Shown in pieces: positions 46,248 to 54,464 of a DNA stretch of 64,000 bases. Under the pieces are notes generated by a model. That model was not told the origin of the DNA and ran no database searches. It was given only the letters and a program-made list of their open reading frames with translations. The stretch is from Marisediminitalea aggregata. Lineage in GTDB: Bacteria; Pseudomonadota; Gammaproteobacteria; Enterobacterales; Alteromonadaceae. The position numbers and the translations under genes are program-made. The DNA is taken from the NCBI RefSeq assembly GCF_900129565.1, contig NZ_FQWD01000002.1, forward strand, positions 740,439 to 804,438, given 5' to 3'. Every line of letters starts with the position of its first letter. Position 1 is the stretch's first letter.

Positions 46248-46490
46248 CTAATTAAATTTAATACACATGGCACTGTTGATGCGCCTTGTGTGTTCTACCA
46301 CATCGACACCAAGATCGGTAAGGTAACCGCCGTCGACCTGGGTAATTAACCCTTTAGTGTAAAGTCTGGAAGCGGCTTCTACGATTGCCTGACTGGCATC
46401 GTGGTGGATTTTAAGTCCCTGCATCAGGCTTTCCGCAGGAAACTTTAACAATAAATTCAGCTCTTCAATTACATCGTGGGTAAAGGCCAT
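46248..46490 (-). CDS. TIGR02647-type small conserved protein
   Basis: This 80-residue protein starts at the ATG at 46490 (MAFTHDVIEELNLLLKFPAE). The pattern continues SLMQGLKIHHDASQAIVEAA, SRLYTKGLITQVDGGYLTDLG. A helix-rich domain followed by a winged-helix-like strand pair agrees with the small gammaproteobacterial family TIGR02647, whose function is unknown though a DNA-binding fold has been suggested. It is divergent from ubiD, and motX follows on the same strand. Confidence 0.75.
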   Translation of the reverse strand: MAFTHDVIEELNLLLKFPAESLMQGLKIHHDASQAIVEAASRLYTKGLITQVDGGYLTDLGVDVVEHTRRINSAMCIKFN

Positions 46491-46663
46491 AGTGTCTCCA
46501 GGCAATTTATTATTTACAGCCAGTATGCGCCGATTAAACGGCCATGTCATCAATTGTAGATCCTGTTCAGGCTATCGCGAGTTTTTTGTTATGCATCAAT
46601 GTGATCGGCTTGGTCGCTTTGATGGTATACTGCCTGAGCTACAGCAGTGTGAGTTTGTTCATA

Positions 46664-48145
46664 ATGAAATACAAAGATCTTCGGGATTTTATCAGGCAAC
46701 TTGAAGCCAATGGTGATCTGGTTCGCATATCCCACCCAATCGATACGAAATTAGAAATGACCGAAATTGCTGACCGCACGCTGCGGGCAGGCGGTCCTGC
46801 GCTTCTATTTGAAAACCCTAAGGGGTTCGATACGCCCGTATTAATGAATCTGTTCGGTACGCCCGAACGGGTGGCGCTGGGCATGGGGCAAAGCTCAGTA
46901 TCAGCTCTTCGGGAAGTGGGTAAACTCCTGGCGTATTTAAAAGAACCTGAGCCACCTAAAGGGCTGAAAGACCTGTGGGAAAAACTCCCGGTATTCAAGC
47001 AAGTGTTGAACATGCCGGCTAAAGAAGTGCGCAAAGCGCCTTGTCAGGCCAATGTTATCACCGGTGACGATGTGGACCTGACCAAGCTTCCCGTACAACA
47101 CTGCTGGCCTGGCGACGTAGCCCCCCTGATTACCTGGGGCCTGACAGTGACTCGCGGGCCACATAAAAAACGCCAGAACCTGGGTATTTATCGCCAGCAA
47201 GTACTCGGCAAAAACAAATTAATCATGCGCTGGTTGTCACATCGCGGTGGCGCGTTGGATTTCCGCGAATGGTGTCAGACATACCCTGGTAAACCCTACC
47301 CGGTCTCTGTGGCTTTAGGGGCCGATCCTGCGACCATTTTAGGTGCAGTTACCCCAGTGCCAGATACCTTGTCAGAATACGCCTTTGCCGGCTTGTTGCG
47401 CGGCGATAAAACCGAAGTCGTGAAATCTATCAGCAACGACTTGCAAGTGCCGGCTTCTGCAGAATATGTGCTGGAAGGCTACATTGACCCGAATGAAACG
47501 GCACCTGAAGGGCCTTACGGCGACCATACCGGCTACTACAACGAAGTCGACGACTTCCCGGTGTTCACCGTGACGCACATCACCCATCGCGACAATCCGA
47601 TTTACCACTCGACGTATACCGGACGTCCGCCAGATGAGCCAGCCATTCTGGGTGTGGCACTGAACGAAGTGTTCGTGCCCATTTTGCAAAAGCAATTCCC
47701 GGAAATCGTAGATTTCTATTTGCCGCCAGAAGGCTGCTCATACCGCATGGCGGTAGTCACTATGAAGAAACAGTACCCAGGCCACGCTAAACGGGTCATG
47801 ATGGGCGTCTGGTCGTTCCTGCGTCAGTTCATGTATACCAAGTTTGTTATTGTGTGTGACGACGACGTAAATGCCCGCGATTGGCAGGATGTTATTTGGG
47901 CAATCACTACCCGAATGGACCCCGCCCGTGATACAGTGATGATTGAAAACACCCCCATTGATTATCTGGATTTTGCGTCACCGGTTTCCGGCTTGGGCTC
48001 CAAAATGGGTATGGACGCGACCAATAAAATGCCAGGTGAAACCGACCGGGAATGGGGCGTGCCTATCGTAATGGATGACGACGTTAAACGCCGTGTTGAC
48101 GAACTATGGGATGAACTGGGCATTATGCCCGGTAAGCCCCAATAA
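46664..48145 (+). CDS. ubiD: 4-hydroxy-3-polyprenylbenzoate decarboxylase UbiD
   Basis: This 493-residue prenylated-FMN-dependent decarboxylase of ubiquinone biosynthesis compares with E. coli UbiD at 497. The frame is open from 46544, but the ATG at 46664 ([20 protein letters not shown]) matches the family start. Recognisable stretches are [72 protein letters not shown] (near residue 288, active-site region) and the C-terminal [19 protein letters not shown]. It needs UbiX to make the cofactor. The fre gene follows 30 bases later, as in E. coli. Confidence 0.97.
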   Translation: MKYKDLRDFIRQLEANGDLVRISHPIDTKLEMTEIADRTLRAGGPALLFENPKGFDTPVLMNLFGTPERVALGMGQSSVSALREVGKLLAYLKEPEPPKGLKDLWEKLPVFKQVLNMPAKEVRKAPCQANVITGDDVDLTKLPVQHCWPGDVAPLITWGLTVTRGPHKKRQNLGIYRQQVLGKNKLIMRWLSHRGGALDFREWCQTYPGKPYPVSVALGADPATILGAVTPVPDTLSEYAFAGLLRGDKTEVVKSISNDLQVPASAEYVLEGYIDPNETAPEGPYGDHTGYYNEVDDFPVFTVTHITHRDNPIYHSTYTGRPPDEPAILGVALNEVFVPILQKQFPEIVDFYLPPEGCSYRMAVVTMKKQYPGHAKRVMMGVWSFLRQFMYTKFVIVCDDDVNARDWQDVIWAITTRMDPARDTVMIENTPIDYLDFASPVSGLGSKMGMDATNKMPGETDREWGVPIVMDDDVKRRVDELWDELGIMPGKPQ

Positions 48146-48175
48146 CCTTGATTTACACAAAGAGATTCTATTTTC

Positions 48176-48871
48176 ATGTCACAAATTAGATGCCAGGTGG
48201 AAAGCATTGCACCGCTGACCAGCACCGTTTTTCGGGTCGATCTGACCCCCGATGTTTCATTAGACTTCAAATCTGGTCAGTATGTGCTGGTGCACATGGG
48301 TGAAAAAGACCAGCGCCCGTTTTCAATTGCGAATGCTGCTCACGACAACAATCGTCTGGAACTGCACATCGGTGCCGAGCCTGGTAACAAATATGCTGGT
48401 GAAGTCCTTGAGCGTGCTCGTCAGGAGAAAGCCATCTACATTTCTGGCGGTCATGGTGAAGCCTATTTACAAGCTACCGACAAACCCATTGTGCTGATTG
48501 CGGGTGGCACGGGTTTCTCCTACGCTTATTCGATTCTGATGCAATCCCTCAAAGAAGATCCTAACCGCGACATTACCCTGTACTGGGGTGGCCGCCATTT
48601 AGATGACCTGTACTATCACGACGAATTGGTTTCTTTAGCCGCTCACCACCCGCATTTCACCTTTTTGCCTGTGGTAGAGTTTGCAGAAGAAGACTGGCAG
48701 GGTCGTAAAGGCTGGGTTCATCACGCAGTACTGACAGACTATGCCGATTTATCTGGCGTACAGGTATACATTGCCGGTCGCTTCGAAATGGCCAAAGTCG
48801 CTCGTGATGATTTCTTTGCTCGCGGCCTGTCGAAAGACGATCTGTTCGGAGATGCCTACGCCTTTATCTAA
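48176..48871 (+). CDS. fre: NAD(P)H-flavin reductase Fre
   Basis: This 231-residue flavin reductase has the ferredoxin-NADP reductase fold. The flavin-binding RPFSIANAAH is at about residues 43-52, the NAD(P) site begins PIVLIAGGTGFSYAYSILMQ, and the C-terminal VYIAGRFEMAKVARDDF is typical of Fre/LuxG. It reduces free flavins and may supply reduced FMN for the UbiX/UbiD step. It lies 30 bases after ubiD, and the M28 peptidase gene follows after 23 bases, suggesting one transcript. Confidence 0.95.
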   Translation: MSQIRCQVESIAPLTSTVFRVDLTPDVSLDFKSGQYVLVHMGEKDQRPFSIANAAHDNNRLELHIGAEPGNKYAGEVLERARQEKAIYISGGHGEAYLQATDKPIVLIAGGTGFSYAYSILMQSLKEDPNRDITLYWGGRHLDDLYYHDELVSLAAHHPHFTFLPVVEFAEEDWQGRKGWVHHAVLTDYADLSGVQVYIAGRFEMAKVARDDFFARGLSKDDLFGDAYAFI

Positions 48872-48894
48872 ACCGACAGAATAAGGTGGTTAGA

Positions 48895-50268
48895 ATGAAA
48901 AAAATAACACTTCCACTCGCAGTTGCCGCATTGCTTTGCAGCGCAACTTCTTTTAGCGCTGAACTGGCGTATACCGACCAGGACAGGCTGCATGACATTG
49001 CAGCCGATGTGTCAGCCGAACGGATTGAACAGGATATCCGCAAATTAGTGGGATTTGGTACCCGCCACACCCTGTCTGACACAAAATCAGACACGCGTGG
49101 TATTGGCGCAGCCCGCCGATGGATAAAGCAGGAATTCGAAAAGATTTCGGCGGCCTGCGGCAACTGCCTGGAAGTGTATTATCAATCGGCCACCATTAGC
49201 GGTGAAAAGCGCATCCCTGACGCGACTGAAGTGGTCAGTGTCATTGCTATTCAGCGCGGCATTACCGACCCGGGTCGCTACGTCATAATGTCGGGCGACA
49301 TTGACTCCCGCGTATCAGACGTCATGGATGCCACTTCAGATTCGCCGGGCGCAAACGACAATGCATCGGGTGTTGCGGGCACCCTTGAAGCTGCACGTGT
49401 GCTCAGCCAGTACCGCTTTAACGGCAGTATTGTTTACGCCGCGCTGTCGGGTGAAGAACAAGGCCTGTTCGGCGGCAGAATTATGGCCGAACAAGCGCAA
49501 AAAGACGGCTGGCGTATTAAGGCTGTGTTAAACAACGACATGATCGGCAACATTGAAGGCATTAATGGTGTTATCAACAACACCACTGCCCGGATTTTCG
49601 CCGAAGGTACTCGCCAAACAGAAACCGAGCGCGACGCGCGTGTTCGTCGCTTCACGGGTGGTGAAGTCGACTCTCCCAGCCGCAATCTGGCGCGTTACAT
49701 TGATTTAATTGCTGACCGGTACATTGAAAACCTGGACACCATGGTGATTTACCGACTCGACCGCTTTGGTCGCGGCGGCCACCACCGCCCGTTTAATGAT
49801 TTAGGTTACCCGGGTGTACGCATCATGGAGACCAATGAGAACTACAATCGCCAGCATCAGGACCTGCGCACTGAAGACGGCATTGAATACGGTGACACCA
49901 TCGATGGCGTAAACTTTGATTACGCAGCCAAACTTACTGCACTTAACGCCACCAGCCTTGCCAGTATGGCGTGGGCGCCAAACCCGCCGATTAATGTAAG
50001 CATTAAAGGCGCGGTACAACCCTCAACAACACTGAGCTGGGACGCCCTTGATGCCAAGCAGAATCCACACCTTGCCGGCTATAAAATTTACTGGCGCTAC
50101 ACCGACGCCCCGCAATGGCAATTCAGCCGCTTTGTGGGCGATGTCACCAGCTTTACACTGGACAATGTAGTGATCGACAACTATTTCTTTGGCGTAGCCA
50201 GTGTAAGTAAAGACGGTTTTGAAAGCCCAGTGGTATTCCCCGGCGCTGCAGGTGCATTCGGCGAATAA
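48895..50268 (+). CDS. M28-family metallopeptidase with C-terminal FN3-like domain, exported
   Basis: This 457-residue protein opens with a signal peptide (MKKITLPLAVAALLCSATSF; the ATG at 48895 has AAGGTGG upstream). The M28 aminopeptidase domain shows SPGANDNASGVAGTLEAARV (bridging Asp), LSGEEQGLFGGRIMAEQA (catalytic and ligand Glu pair), VLNNDMIGN (Asp ligand) and a late His in NRQHQDLRTEDG. At the first zinc-ligand site, where the family has G-H-x-D-S, this protein has GDIDSR, so the histidine is replaced by aspartate. The C-terminal 90 residues form a fibronectin-III-like module (LSWDALDAKQNPHLAGYKIY). It is probably an exported aminopeptidase, if the altered metal site is active. Confidence 0.88.
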   Translation: MKKITLPLAVAALLCSATSFSAELAYTDQDRLHDIAADVSAERIEQDIRKLVGFGTRHTLSDTKSDTRGIGAARRWIKQEFEKISAACGNCLEVYYQSATISGEKRIPDATEVVSVIAIQRGITDPGRYVIMSGDIDSRVSDVMDATSDSPGANDNASGVAGTLEAARVLSQYRFNGSIVYAALSGEEQGLFGGRIMAEQAQKDGWRIKAVLNNDMIGNIEGINGVINNTTARIFAEGTRQTETERDARVRRFTGGEVDSPSRNLARYIDLIADRYIENLDTMVIYRLDRFGRGGHHRPFNDLGYPGVRIMETNENYNRQHQDLRTEDGIEYGDTIDGVNFDYAAKLTALNATSLASMAWAPNPPINVSIKGAVQPSTTLSWDALDAKQNPHLAGYKIYWRYTDAPQWQFSRFVGDVTSFTLDNVVIDNYFFGVASVSKDGFESPVVFPGAAGAFGE

Positions 50269-50343
50269 AGCCCTGCCAAGTGTTATGAACAAGCGGGCGC
50301 TCTGCGCAGGCAGACGTTCGCACACCGTCGCAACCAAAGGTAA

Positions 50344-51354
50344 ATGAATGTTATGGCAAATCGAGTACGAGCGGGTCTGTTGAGTTTTATATCAGCGTTG
50401 CTTACCAGCACAGCGGTATATGGCGCCGAACCATTAAATCTGGTCGCAAACCCACTGCCCACCTTGGTTGCCGAAGATAACGAGCCAGCTCGCATCAACG
50501 TACTCATTACCGAAGCGTTATCGAGCATCGACTTACCCGCTTCGTTACATATCGACCGCCCGGCATTTTCAGGTAGTGGGCTGCTCACTGGCAAATACGA
50601 CGGCGAATATGCCTTTTTATCGCTGAATGACAAACGCGCCGGCTTCCTGTATTCCGACGCTTATCTACCGGTAAATTTATATTTGGCTAGTCGAAAAGAG
50701 GCACTGGACGACATCAGCCATTTCTCTCATATTCGCAATGGTCGGGTGGCTGCGGAGAACCGACTGGCTAATACACCTCCCCTGCGTTTGGTTAAAGCCG
50801 TATCCTGGGTCAGAAATCCAACCGTTTTCGACAGCTTTAAGCAGCTTTCAGAACAGCGCGCAGAATACCTGTTGGAAGACGAATTGTTGCTGAGGGAGTT
50901 CAACAGGCTATTAGTTGAATACCGCGAACGACCACTGTATAGCTCAATAAAACCCATTATTCAGGCGAGCTTGCATCTGAGTATCCGCGCTGACCATCCA
51001 CAAGCACAAAAGGCAATAAACGCTTTCAACACGTACATTGCAAACGCGCAGCATGATGGCAGCTACAACAAGATTCTTGGCTTGTCCTGGATTTCAAAAG
51101 ACGTAGACGATGATGGCGTGGCAGATTGGATAACCAGTTCGAGCGTGCCGCATCCGCTCTCATCCACAGACGCGTTAACAGGTGCCTTTGCGTTGGACTC
51201 AACCATGCCGTCTCAAGCTTCAAAATACCTGGTAGATGGCGAAGTGCTGCCTGACTGGGCCGCTGTTCAGGCAAAATTAGCCGGCGCCCCTACAACACCA
51301 AGAAAATCCTATCTTGATCACGAAGTCTACAAACGCATGATGAATCGCTGGTAA
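50344..51354 (+). CDS. Periplasmic solute-binding-like protein (SBP_bac_3 type), role unknown
   Basis: This 336-residue exported protein has a signal peptide (AGLLSFISALLTSTAVYGAE). The order of segments resembles amino-acid-type binding proteins: EPARINVLITEALSSIDLPA, a GKYDGEYAFLSLNDKRAGFL stretch where such proteins have the DG-x-x-x-G-x-x-x-T/R loop, and SLHLSIRADHPQAQKAINAF. The C-terminal 90 residues are extra and include DVDDDGVADWITSS, an Asp-rich calcium-like loop. No permease gene is adjacent, so it may be a sensor or orphan protein. Two in-frame ATGs are possible (50344 and 50353). Confidence 0.65.
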   Translation: MNVMANRVRAGLLSFISALLTSTAVYGAEPLNLVANPLPTLVAEDNEPARINVLITEALSSIDLPASLHIDRPAFSGSGLLTGKYDGEYAFLSLNDKRAGFLYSDAYLPVNLYLASRKEALDDISHFSHIRNGRVAAENRLANTPPLRLVKAVSWVRNPTVFDSFKQLSEQRAEYLLEDELLLREFNRLLVEYRERPLYSSIKPIIQASLHLSIRADHPQAQKAINAFNTYIANAQHDGSYNKILGLSWISKDVDDDGVADWITSSSVPHPLSSTDALTGAFALDSTMPSQASKYLVDGEVLPDWAAVQAKLAGAPTTPRKSYLDHEVYKRMMNRW

Positions 51355-51362
51355 CGGCAATA

Positions 51363-51869
51363 TCAATAGCCTTTGATTAGTTCAGCAAAGTTCGAAATGG
51401 CGACTTTATGTTGTGATTCGTTAAAGCCATCCGGACACTGACAATACAGTGGCGGCAACATTTGCATGCCAAGGTAGTCACCAATACGTTGGAATTGTTC
51501 AGTAAAGCAAGCCGGTAATTCAGAATCTGTGCCGGTCGCGATTACCGCAAACCGCTTCCCTCTTAACGCTCTGCCCATTTCTTTTTCTATTGTGAGCAAG
51601 TCGGTAAGCCGGTCTATAAACACTTTGAGTTGTGCCGACATCGAATACCAATACACCGGGGTGGCAAACACAATAAACTCACTAGCGATCAAGTCGCTGA
51701 GAATGTGTAAAAAATCGTCTTGCTTATTGCCATGTTCATAGTCGAAATACGACAGCTGCTTTTCAGACAAGTCTATTACCGTTGCAGGCTCGAAGGTAAC
51801 GAGTGAATTCACTAGGGCTACTGTATGCCCGTTTTGCCGGGAAGACGCGACAACCACACTGATAGCCAT
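51363..51869 (-). CDS. NAD(P)H-dependent FMN oxidoreductase, flavodoxin-like fold
   Basis: This 168-residue protein starts at the ATG at 51869 (MAISVVVASSRQNGHTVALV; GGAAAGG upstream). The phosphate loop is SSRQNGHT, and EFIVFATPVYWYSMSAQLKV with FIDRLTDLL forms the flavin-binding and dimer region of NADPH-dependent FMN reductases. The substrate could be a quinone, a nitroaromatic or a metal complex. It is divergent from the membrane protein/XRE pair, with about 205 bases between, so it shares the duplicated operator region. Confidence 0.87.
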   Translation of the reverse strand: MAISVVVASSRQNGHTVALVNSLVTFEPATVIDLSEKQLSYFDYEHGNKQDDFLHILSDLIASEFIVFATPVYWYSMSAQLKVFIDRLTDLLTIEKEMGRALRGKRFAVIATGTDSELPACFTEQFQRIGDYLGMQMLPPLYCQCPDGFNESQHKVAISNFAELIKGY

Positions 51870-51970
51870 ACCTTTCCTTCCGTAGATAAAAATCACTATT
51901 AAAAACAATAGAGTATCACCAAAATCATTAATCGCGACTAGAAAACAAACAAAAAGTACTTGCCATATGT

Positions 51971-52027
51971 GATACCCAAAGGTAACAATAGATACCTATA
52001 GGTTACATTTGATAGTTTAGGGTATCA
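51971..52027. promoter_or_regulatory. Duplicated operator-like dyads plus a third half-site
   Basis: Two 16-base direct repeats of the form GATACC-N3-AGGT-W-AC start at 51971 and 51991, exactly 20 bases (two helical turns) apart. Each contains its own dyad (TACC-CAAA-GGTA and ACCTATAGGT). A reversed GGGTATCA at 52020-52027 mirrors TGATACCC at 51970. This is the layout expected for a cooperatively bound repressor, and the XRE protein encoded at 52558 is the obvious candidate. Confidence 0.65.
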
Positions 52028-52073
52028 GCTCACTAACGAGTTCGGCACCCACGGTCAAAAAAGGAATGACATC

Positions 52074-52565
52074 ATGACAGCAACGCAAGTAAACACACTA
52101 TCGATCGCAGAAAAAGAACAGCTTTACCTCAACCTAACCGGTAAATGCAGCATTGCACTCGCCTGCTTTTGGGCGCTGTTAACGGTAGAGGATGCCAATG
52201 TATTTAACGACGGTATTTTTCATTGGATATTCGAAGGAACATTGCTGGTCTGCCTGATTAGTCTTATTTGCTTTGCAATAAAAAGCTGGTCCTACAAAGG
52301 GCAATTTCACACCAAAGCATTCTGGACAATGCAATTTTCAGATGAATATACCGATTACGTATCGTCACTGAGTATTCGTCTGGCGTTTATGGTGATGTCG
52401 ATTGGCTTAATGATGTTGGTTGTTTTCGGCGATAGCCAGTGGTTTTATGACCTGGCAGGCGAAAATGCGCTGTTAAGCCTAGCGCAGATAGTGCTGTCAC
52501 TGAGCTTCTTACTGCACGGCATTGTTGTACTGGTAAAACTACAGGGTAACGACAACGATGAATGA
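52074..52565 (+). CDS. Four-helix membrane protein paired with an XRE regulator
   Basis: This 163-residue protein has four membrane helices: IALACFWALLTV, FEGTLLVCLISLICFAI, LSIRLAFMVMSIGLMMLVVF and LAQIVLSLSFLLHGIVVLVK. Both termini are likely cytoplasmic. I do not recognise a named family. Small polytopic membrane proteins encoded just before a roughly 70-residue XRE regulator are a recurrent pair in bacteria. The ATG follows GGAATGACATC. It overlaps the regulator gene by eight bases, so translation is coupled. Confidence 0.72.
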   Translation: MTATQVNTLSIAEKEQLYLNLTGKCSIALACFWALLTVEDANVFNDGIFHWIFEGTLLVCLISLICFAIKSWSYKGQFHTKAFWTMQFSDEYTDYVSSLSIRLAFMVMSIGLMMLVVFGDSQWFYDLAGENALLSLAQIVLSLSFLLHGIVVLVKLQGNDNDE

Positions 52566-52770
52566 AGAACTAGACAACCACATTCACAAGTTACGCCTGC
52601 AACACAAACTGTCTCAACAGGACCTCGCTACCGCTATTGGTGTTTCAAGAAAAACCATTAGCACGGTCGAAACGGGTCGCTTCACCCCCTCAGTGGTGAT
52701 TGCGCTTAAAATTGCCGAGTACTTTAATGTTCCAGTCGAGTCGGTATTTGAACTGAAAAAGAGCCAGTAA
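52558..52770 (+). CDS. Small XRE-family helix-turn-helix regulator
   Basis: This 70-residue protein is almost entirely a lambda-repressor-like HTH: LRLQHKLSQQDLATAIGVSR, KTISTVETGRFTPSVVIALK, IAEYFNVPVESVFEL. It is the size of the YgzD/SdpR-like mini-repressors that lack a ligand domain. It probably binds the duplicated dyads at 51971-52027 and represses its own operon, with the membrane partner perhaps sensing a signal. It overlaps the upstream gene by eight bases. Confidence 0.9.
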   Translation: MNEELDNHIHKLRLQHKLSQQDLATAIGVSRKTISTVETGRFTPSVVIALKIAEYFNVPVESVFELKKSQ

Positions 52771-52809
52771 CGGTACGATAAAAACGCCGTACTCCCAACT
52801 ACTCCGTCA

Positions 52810-52870
52810 CCCCGGGCTTGACCCGGGGCCGTGAACCGGGGCCGTGACCCGGGGCCGTGAACCGGGGCCT
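52810..52870. repeat. GC-rich hairpin plus 13-bp tandem repeat (3.7 copies)
   Basis: CCCCGGG-CTTGA-CCCGGGG forms a hairpin at 52810-52828. It runs into three full copies of CCGGGGCCGTGA(A/C) at 52823-52835, 52836-52848 and 52849-52861 and a partial fourth at 52862-52870. The block is far richer in GC than its surroundings. The CGTCACCCCGGGCTTGACCC form is common as a dispersed intergenic repeat in proteobacteria. It separates the XRE pair from the double-glycine peptide gene. Confidence 0.85.
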
Positions 52871-52997
52871 ACGCCCCAAAAAATCATCACGGCTAACACA
52901 GCAACATTCTGATCTCGCAGTCAGTAGTTTCCCATTGTTTGACCAACCATACTGTTTATGAAGCATGTGCTTCGTTAACCCCCTTAGGAAAAAGAAT

Positions 52998-53213
52998 ATG
53001 GAAAACACTGCAATTCAAACTCTCTCGCCCCAGGAACTGGAAGCGGTATCTGGTGGCATATCTAATGATACTGGCTATGGTGCGTCGCTGGCTGCATCAA
53101 TCTTTTTTACCGGTGTTCTGCTGGTTCCGGGCATCGGTGCTACAGTAGCGCTTACCGCATTCAGTGCATCACTCATATCCAGCGGATATGCACTGCATTA
53201 TGGCACTCATTAA
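52998..53213 (+). CDS. Double-glycine-leader peptide (bacteriocin/microcin-like precursor)
   Basis: This 71-residue precursor begins at the ATG at 52998 with AGGA nine bases upstream; an in-frame start at 52965 is not needed. Residues 1-20 are a leader ending LSPQELEAVSGG, which fits every conserved position of the LSxxELxxIxGG double-glycine leader. The 51-residue core (from ISNDTGYGAS) is rich in Gly, Ala and Ser and strongly hydrophobic in the middle (ASIFFTGVLLVPGIGATVAL). It has no cysteine, so neither disulfides nor lanthionines are possible. Such leaders are cut by C39-peptidase ABC exporters. No such exporter is in the window. It could be an antibacterial peptide or a secreted signal. 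The leader is seen directly; the activity is inferred. Confidence 0.75.
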   Translation: MENTAIQTLSPQELEAVSGGISNDTGYGASLAASIFFTGVLLVPGIGATVALTAFSASLISSGYALHYGTH

Positions 53214-53403
53214 ATTACATGATGGTAATACGCGTCAAACCATATTGCTGAAGAAAATAGCAGGTAGTATTTTGTTTTCAGTTGCATGTGGATTGGCGAT
53301 TATTACCCTATTTGACTTAGATAAATCGTCACTGCTTGCAGTGAGCACCTGCGTTTTCATTTGTAATATGCTGGAGCAACAGTGGCAAAAGTTTGTCCTG
53401 TAG
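53200..53403 (+). CDS. Small two-helix membrane protein, candidate immunity protein
   Basis: This 67-residue protein starts at the ATG at 53200, overlapping the end of the double-glycine peptide gene by 14 bases in another frame. After a short polar N-terminus (MALIKLHDGNTRQ) it has two membrane segments (IAGSILFSVACGLAIITLF and LLAVSTCVFICNMLEQQW). Size, topology and position immediately behind a bacteriocin-like gene fit an immunity protein, which would protect the producer. No family match is recognised, and the ribosome site is weak, so translation may depend on the upstream gene. A random overlapping frame cannot be excluded. Confidence 0.5.
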   Translation: MALIKLHDGNTRQTILLKKIAGSILFSVACGLAIITLFDLDKSSLLAVSTCVFICNMLEQQWQKFVL

Positions 53404-53512
53404 AGGTCAAAATCAATCCGTTGAATGCTGAACTTATCGGCATTCACTTCCGTATACCCACCTATAAAAATTTAACTACACTTTACATACCCAACTTTTG
53501 GAAATTGCCATC

Positions 53513-54340
53513 ATGAAAAATCACATTGCCAGGGCACTGTTAATTTGTGCAGGGTTGCTTGCCTCATACCCAGCGATTGCTCAGAACACGGATACTGCTT
53601 TGGTTCCACTGCCCTCGCTAGACGACTTTACTAAAGGTGAAGATGGCTGGGCAGTTGGCCTGGGGCTCGGTGTCGAATACGAGACCGCCTACGAGGGTTC
53701 TGATGAATTTGGCTTTGAAATTCAACCTGCCGGGGCCGTGCAATGGCGTAGTGGTGACAATATCTTTTACTTCGCCGGTGAAGCCTTTGGCTGGCGTGGA
53801 CGTCGCGATGACGTCTGGCTATTTGAAGCATTATTAGGCTTCGAAGAGGGCCGCGAAGAAGGTGATTCTGACGAGGGCTATCTGGACGGATTAGGTAGTC
53901 AGGAAGAAGGCTTTGAAGCAGTATTTCAGGCCCGTCGGGCATTCAGCACAGATTGGCGGTATTGGTTAGTGGGGAGGGTAGTCACTGGCGGTGATGGTAA
54001 TCTGGGTTTATTTGGCATTGGCCGCCGTTTCGGGGATCAAACTGATGGCTCCGGCTCTGAAATTAACCTGGTTGCAGTATTCCACGACAGCGAATACGCC
54101 AACAAAGGATTTGGTATAAACGATGCGCAATCGGCTGCATCAGGACTTGATGCTATTTCGCTAAGCGGCGGCTTGCGTTCTATTGGCGTAGATTACAGTT
54201 TCCGCTACTACGTCAGGGAAAATTGGCAAATTTACGGTGAAGCCCTGTTTGAATACTACAGCAGTGAAGTGCAGAAAAGTCCTATCGCCCGCAGCGATTA
54301 TGAAGCTGAGGTAGGAATTGGGTTTATTTACGTTTTTTAG
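53513..54340 (+). CDS. MipA/OmpV-family outer-membrane protein
   Basis: This 275-residue protein has a signal peptide (MKNHIARALLICAGLLASYP, cleaved near AIAQN). A beta-barrel starts with GWAVGLGLGVEYETAYEGSD, the usual MipA/OmpV opening, and ends in alternating strands with a terminal aromatic residue (GIGFIYVF). An unusually acidic loop lies near residues 115-135 (EEGREEGDSDEGYLDGL). MipA scaffolds murein enzymes in E. coli, but most members have no proven role. It stands alone after the peptide pair. Confidence 0.9.
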   Translation: MKNHIARALLICAGLLASYPAIAQNTDTALVPLPSLDDFTKGEDGWAVGLGLGVEYETAYEGSDEFGFEIQPAGAVQWRSGDNIFYFAGEAFGWRGRRDDVWLFEALLGFEEGREEGDSDEGYLDGLGSQEEGFEAVFQARRAFSTDWRYWLVGRVVTGGDGNLGLFGIGRRFGDQTDGSGSEINLVAVFHDSEYANKGFGINDAQSAASGLDAISLSGGLRSIGVDYSFRYYVRENWQIYGEALFEYYSSEVQKSPIARSDYEAEVGIGFIYVF

Positions 54341-54464
54341 ATATACAGTACGTTATAGCGGCGCAGATTGTTAGCACTGGGTATCGTCTACTAAGAGCGA
54401 AAAGTGACATTTAAGCGTATTAACTATTCAAGAGTTACTGTTAGGTTCGTTGTAACCTCTTGCT

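Noticed and set aside
46544..46663. N-terminal extension of ubiD with a hydrophobic stretch
   Set aside because: UbiD families start at MKYKDLRDF; the extension overlaps the divergent promoter region and has no ribosome site.
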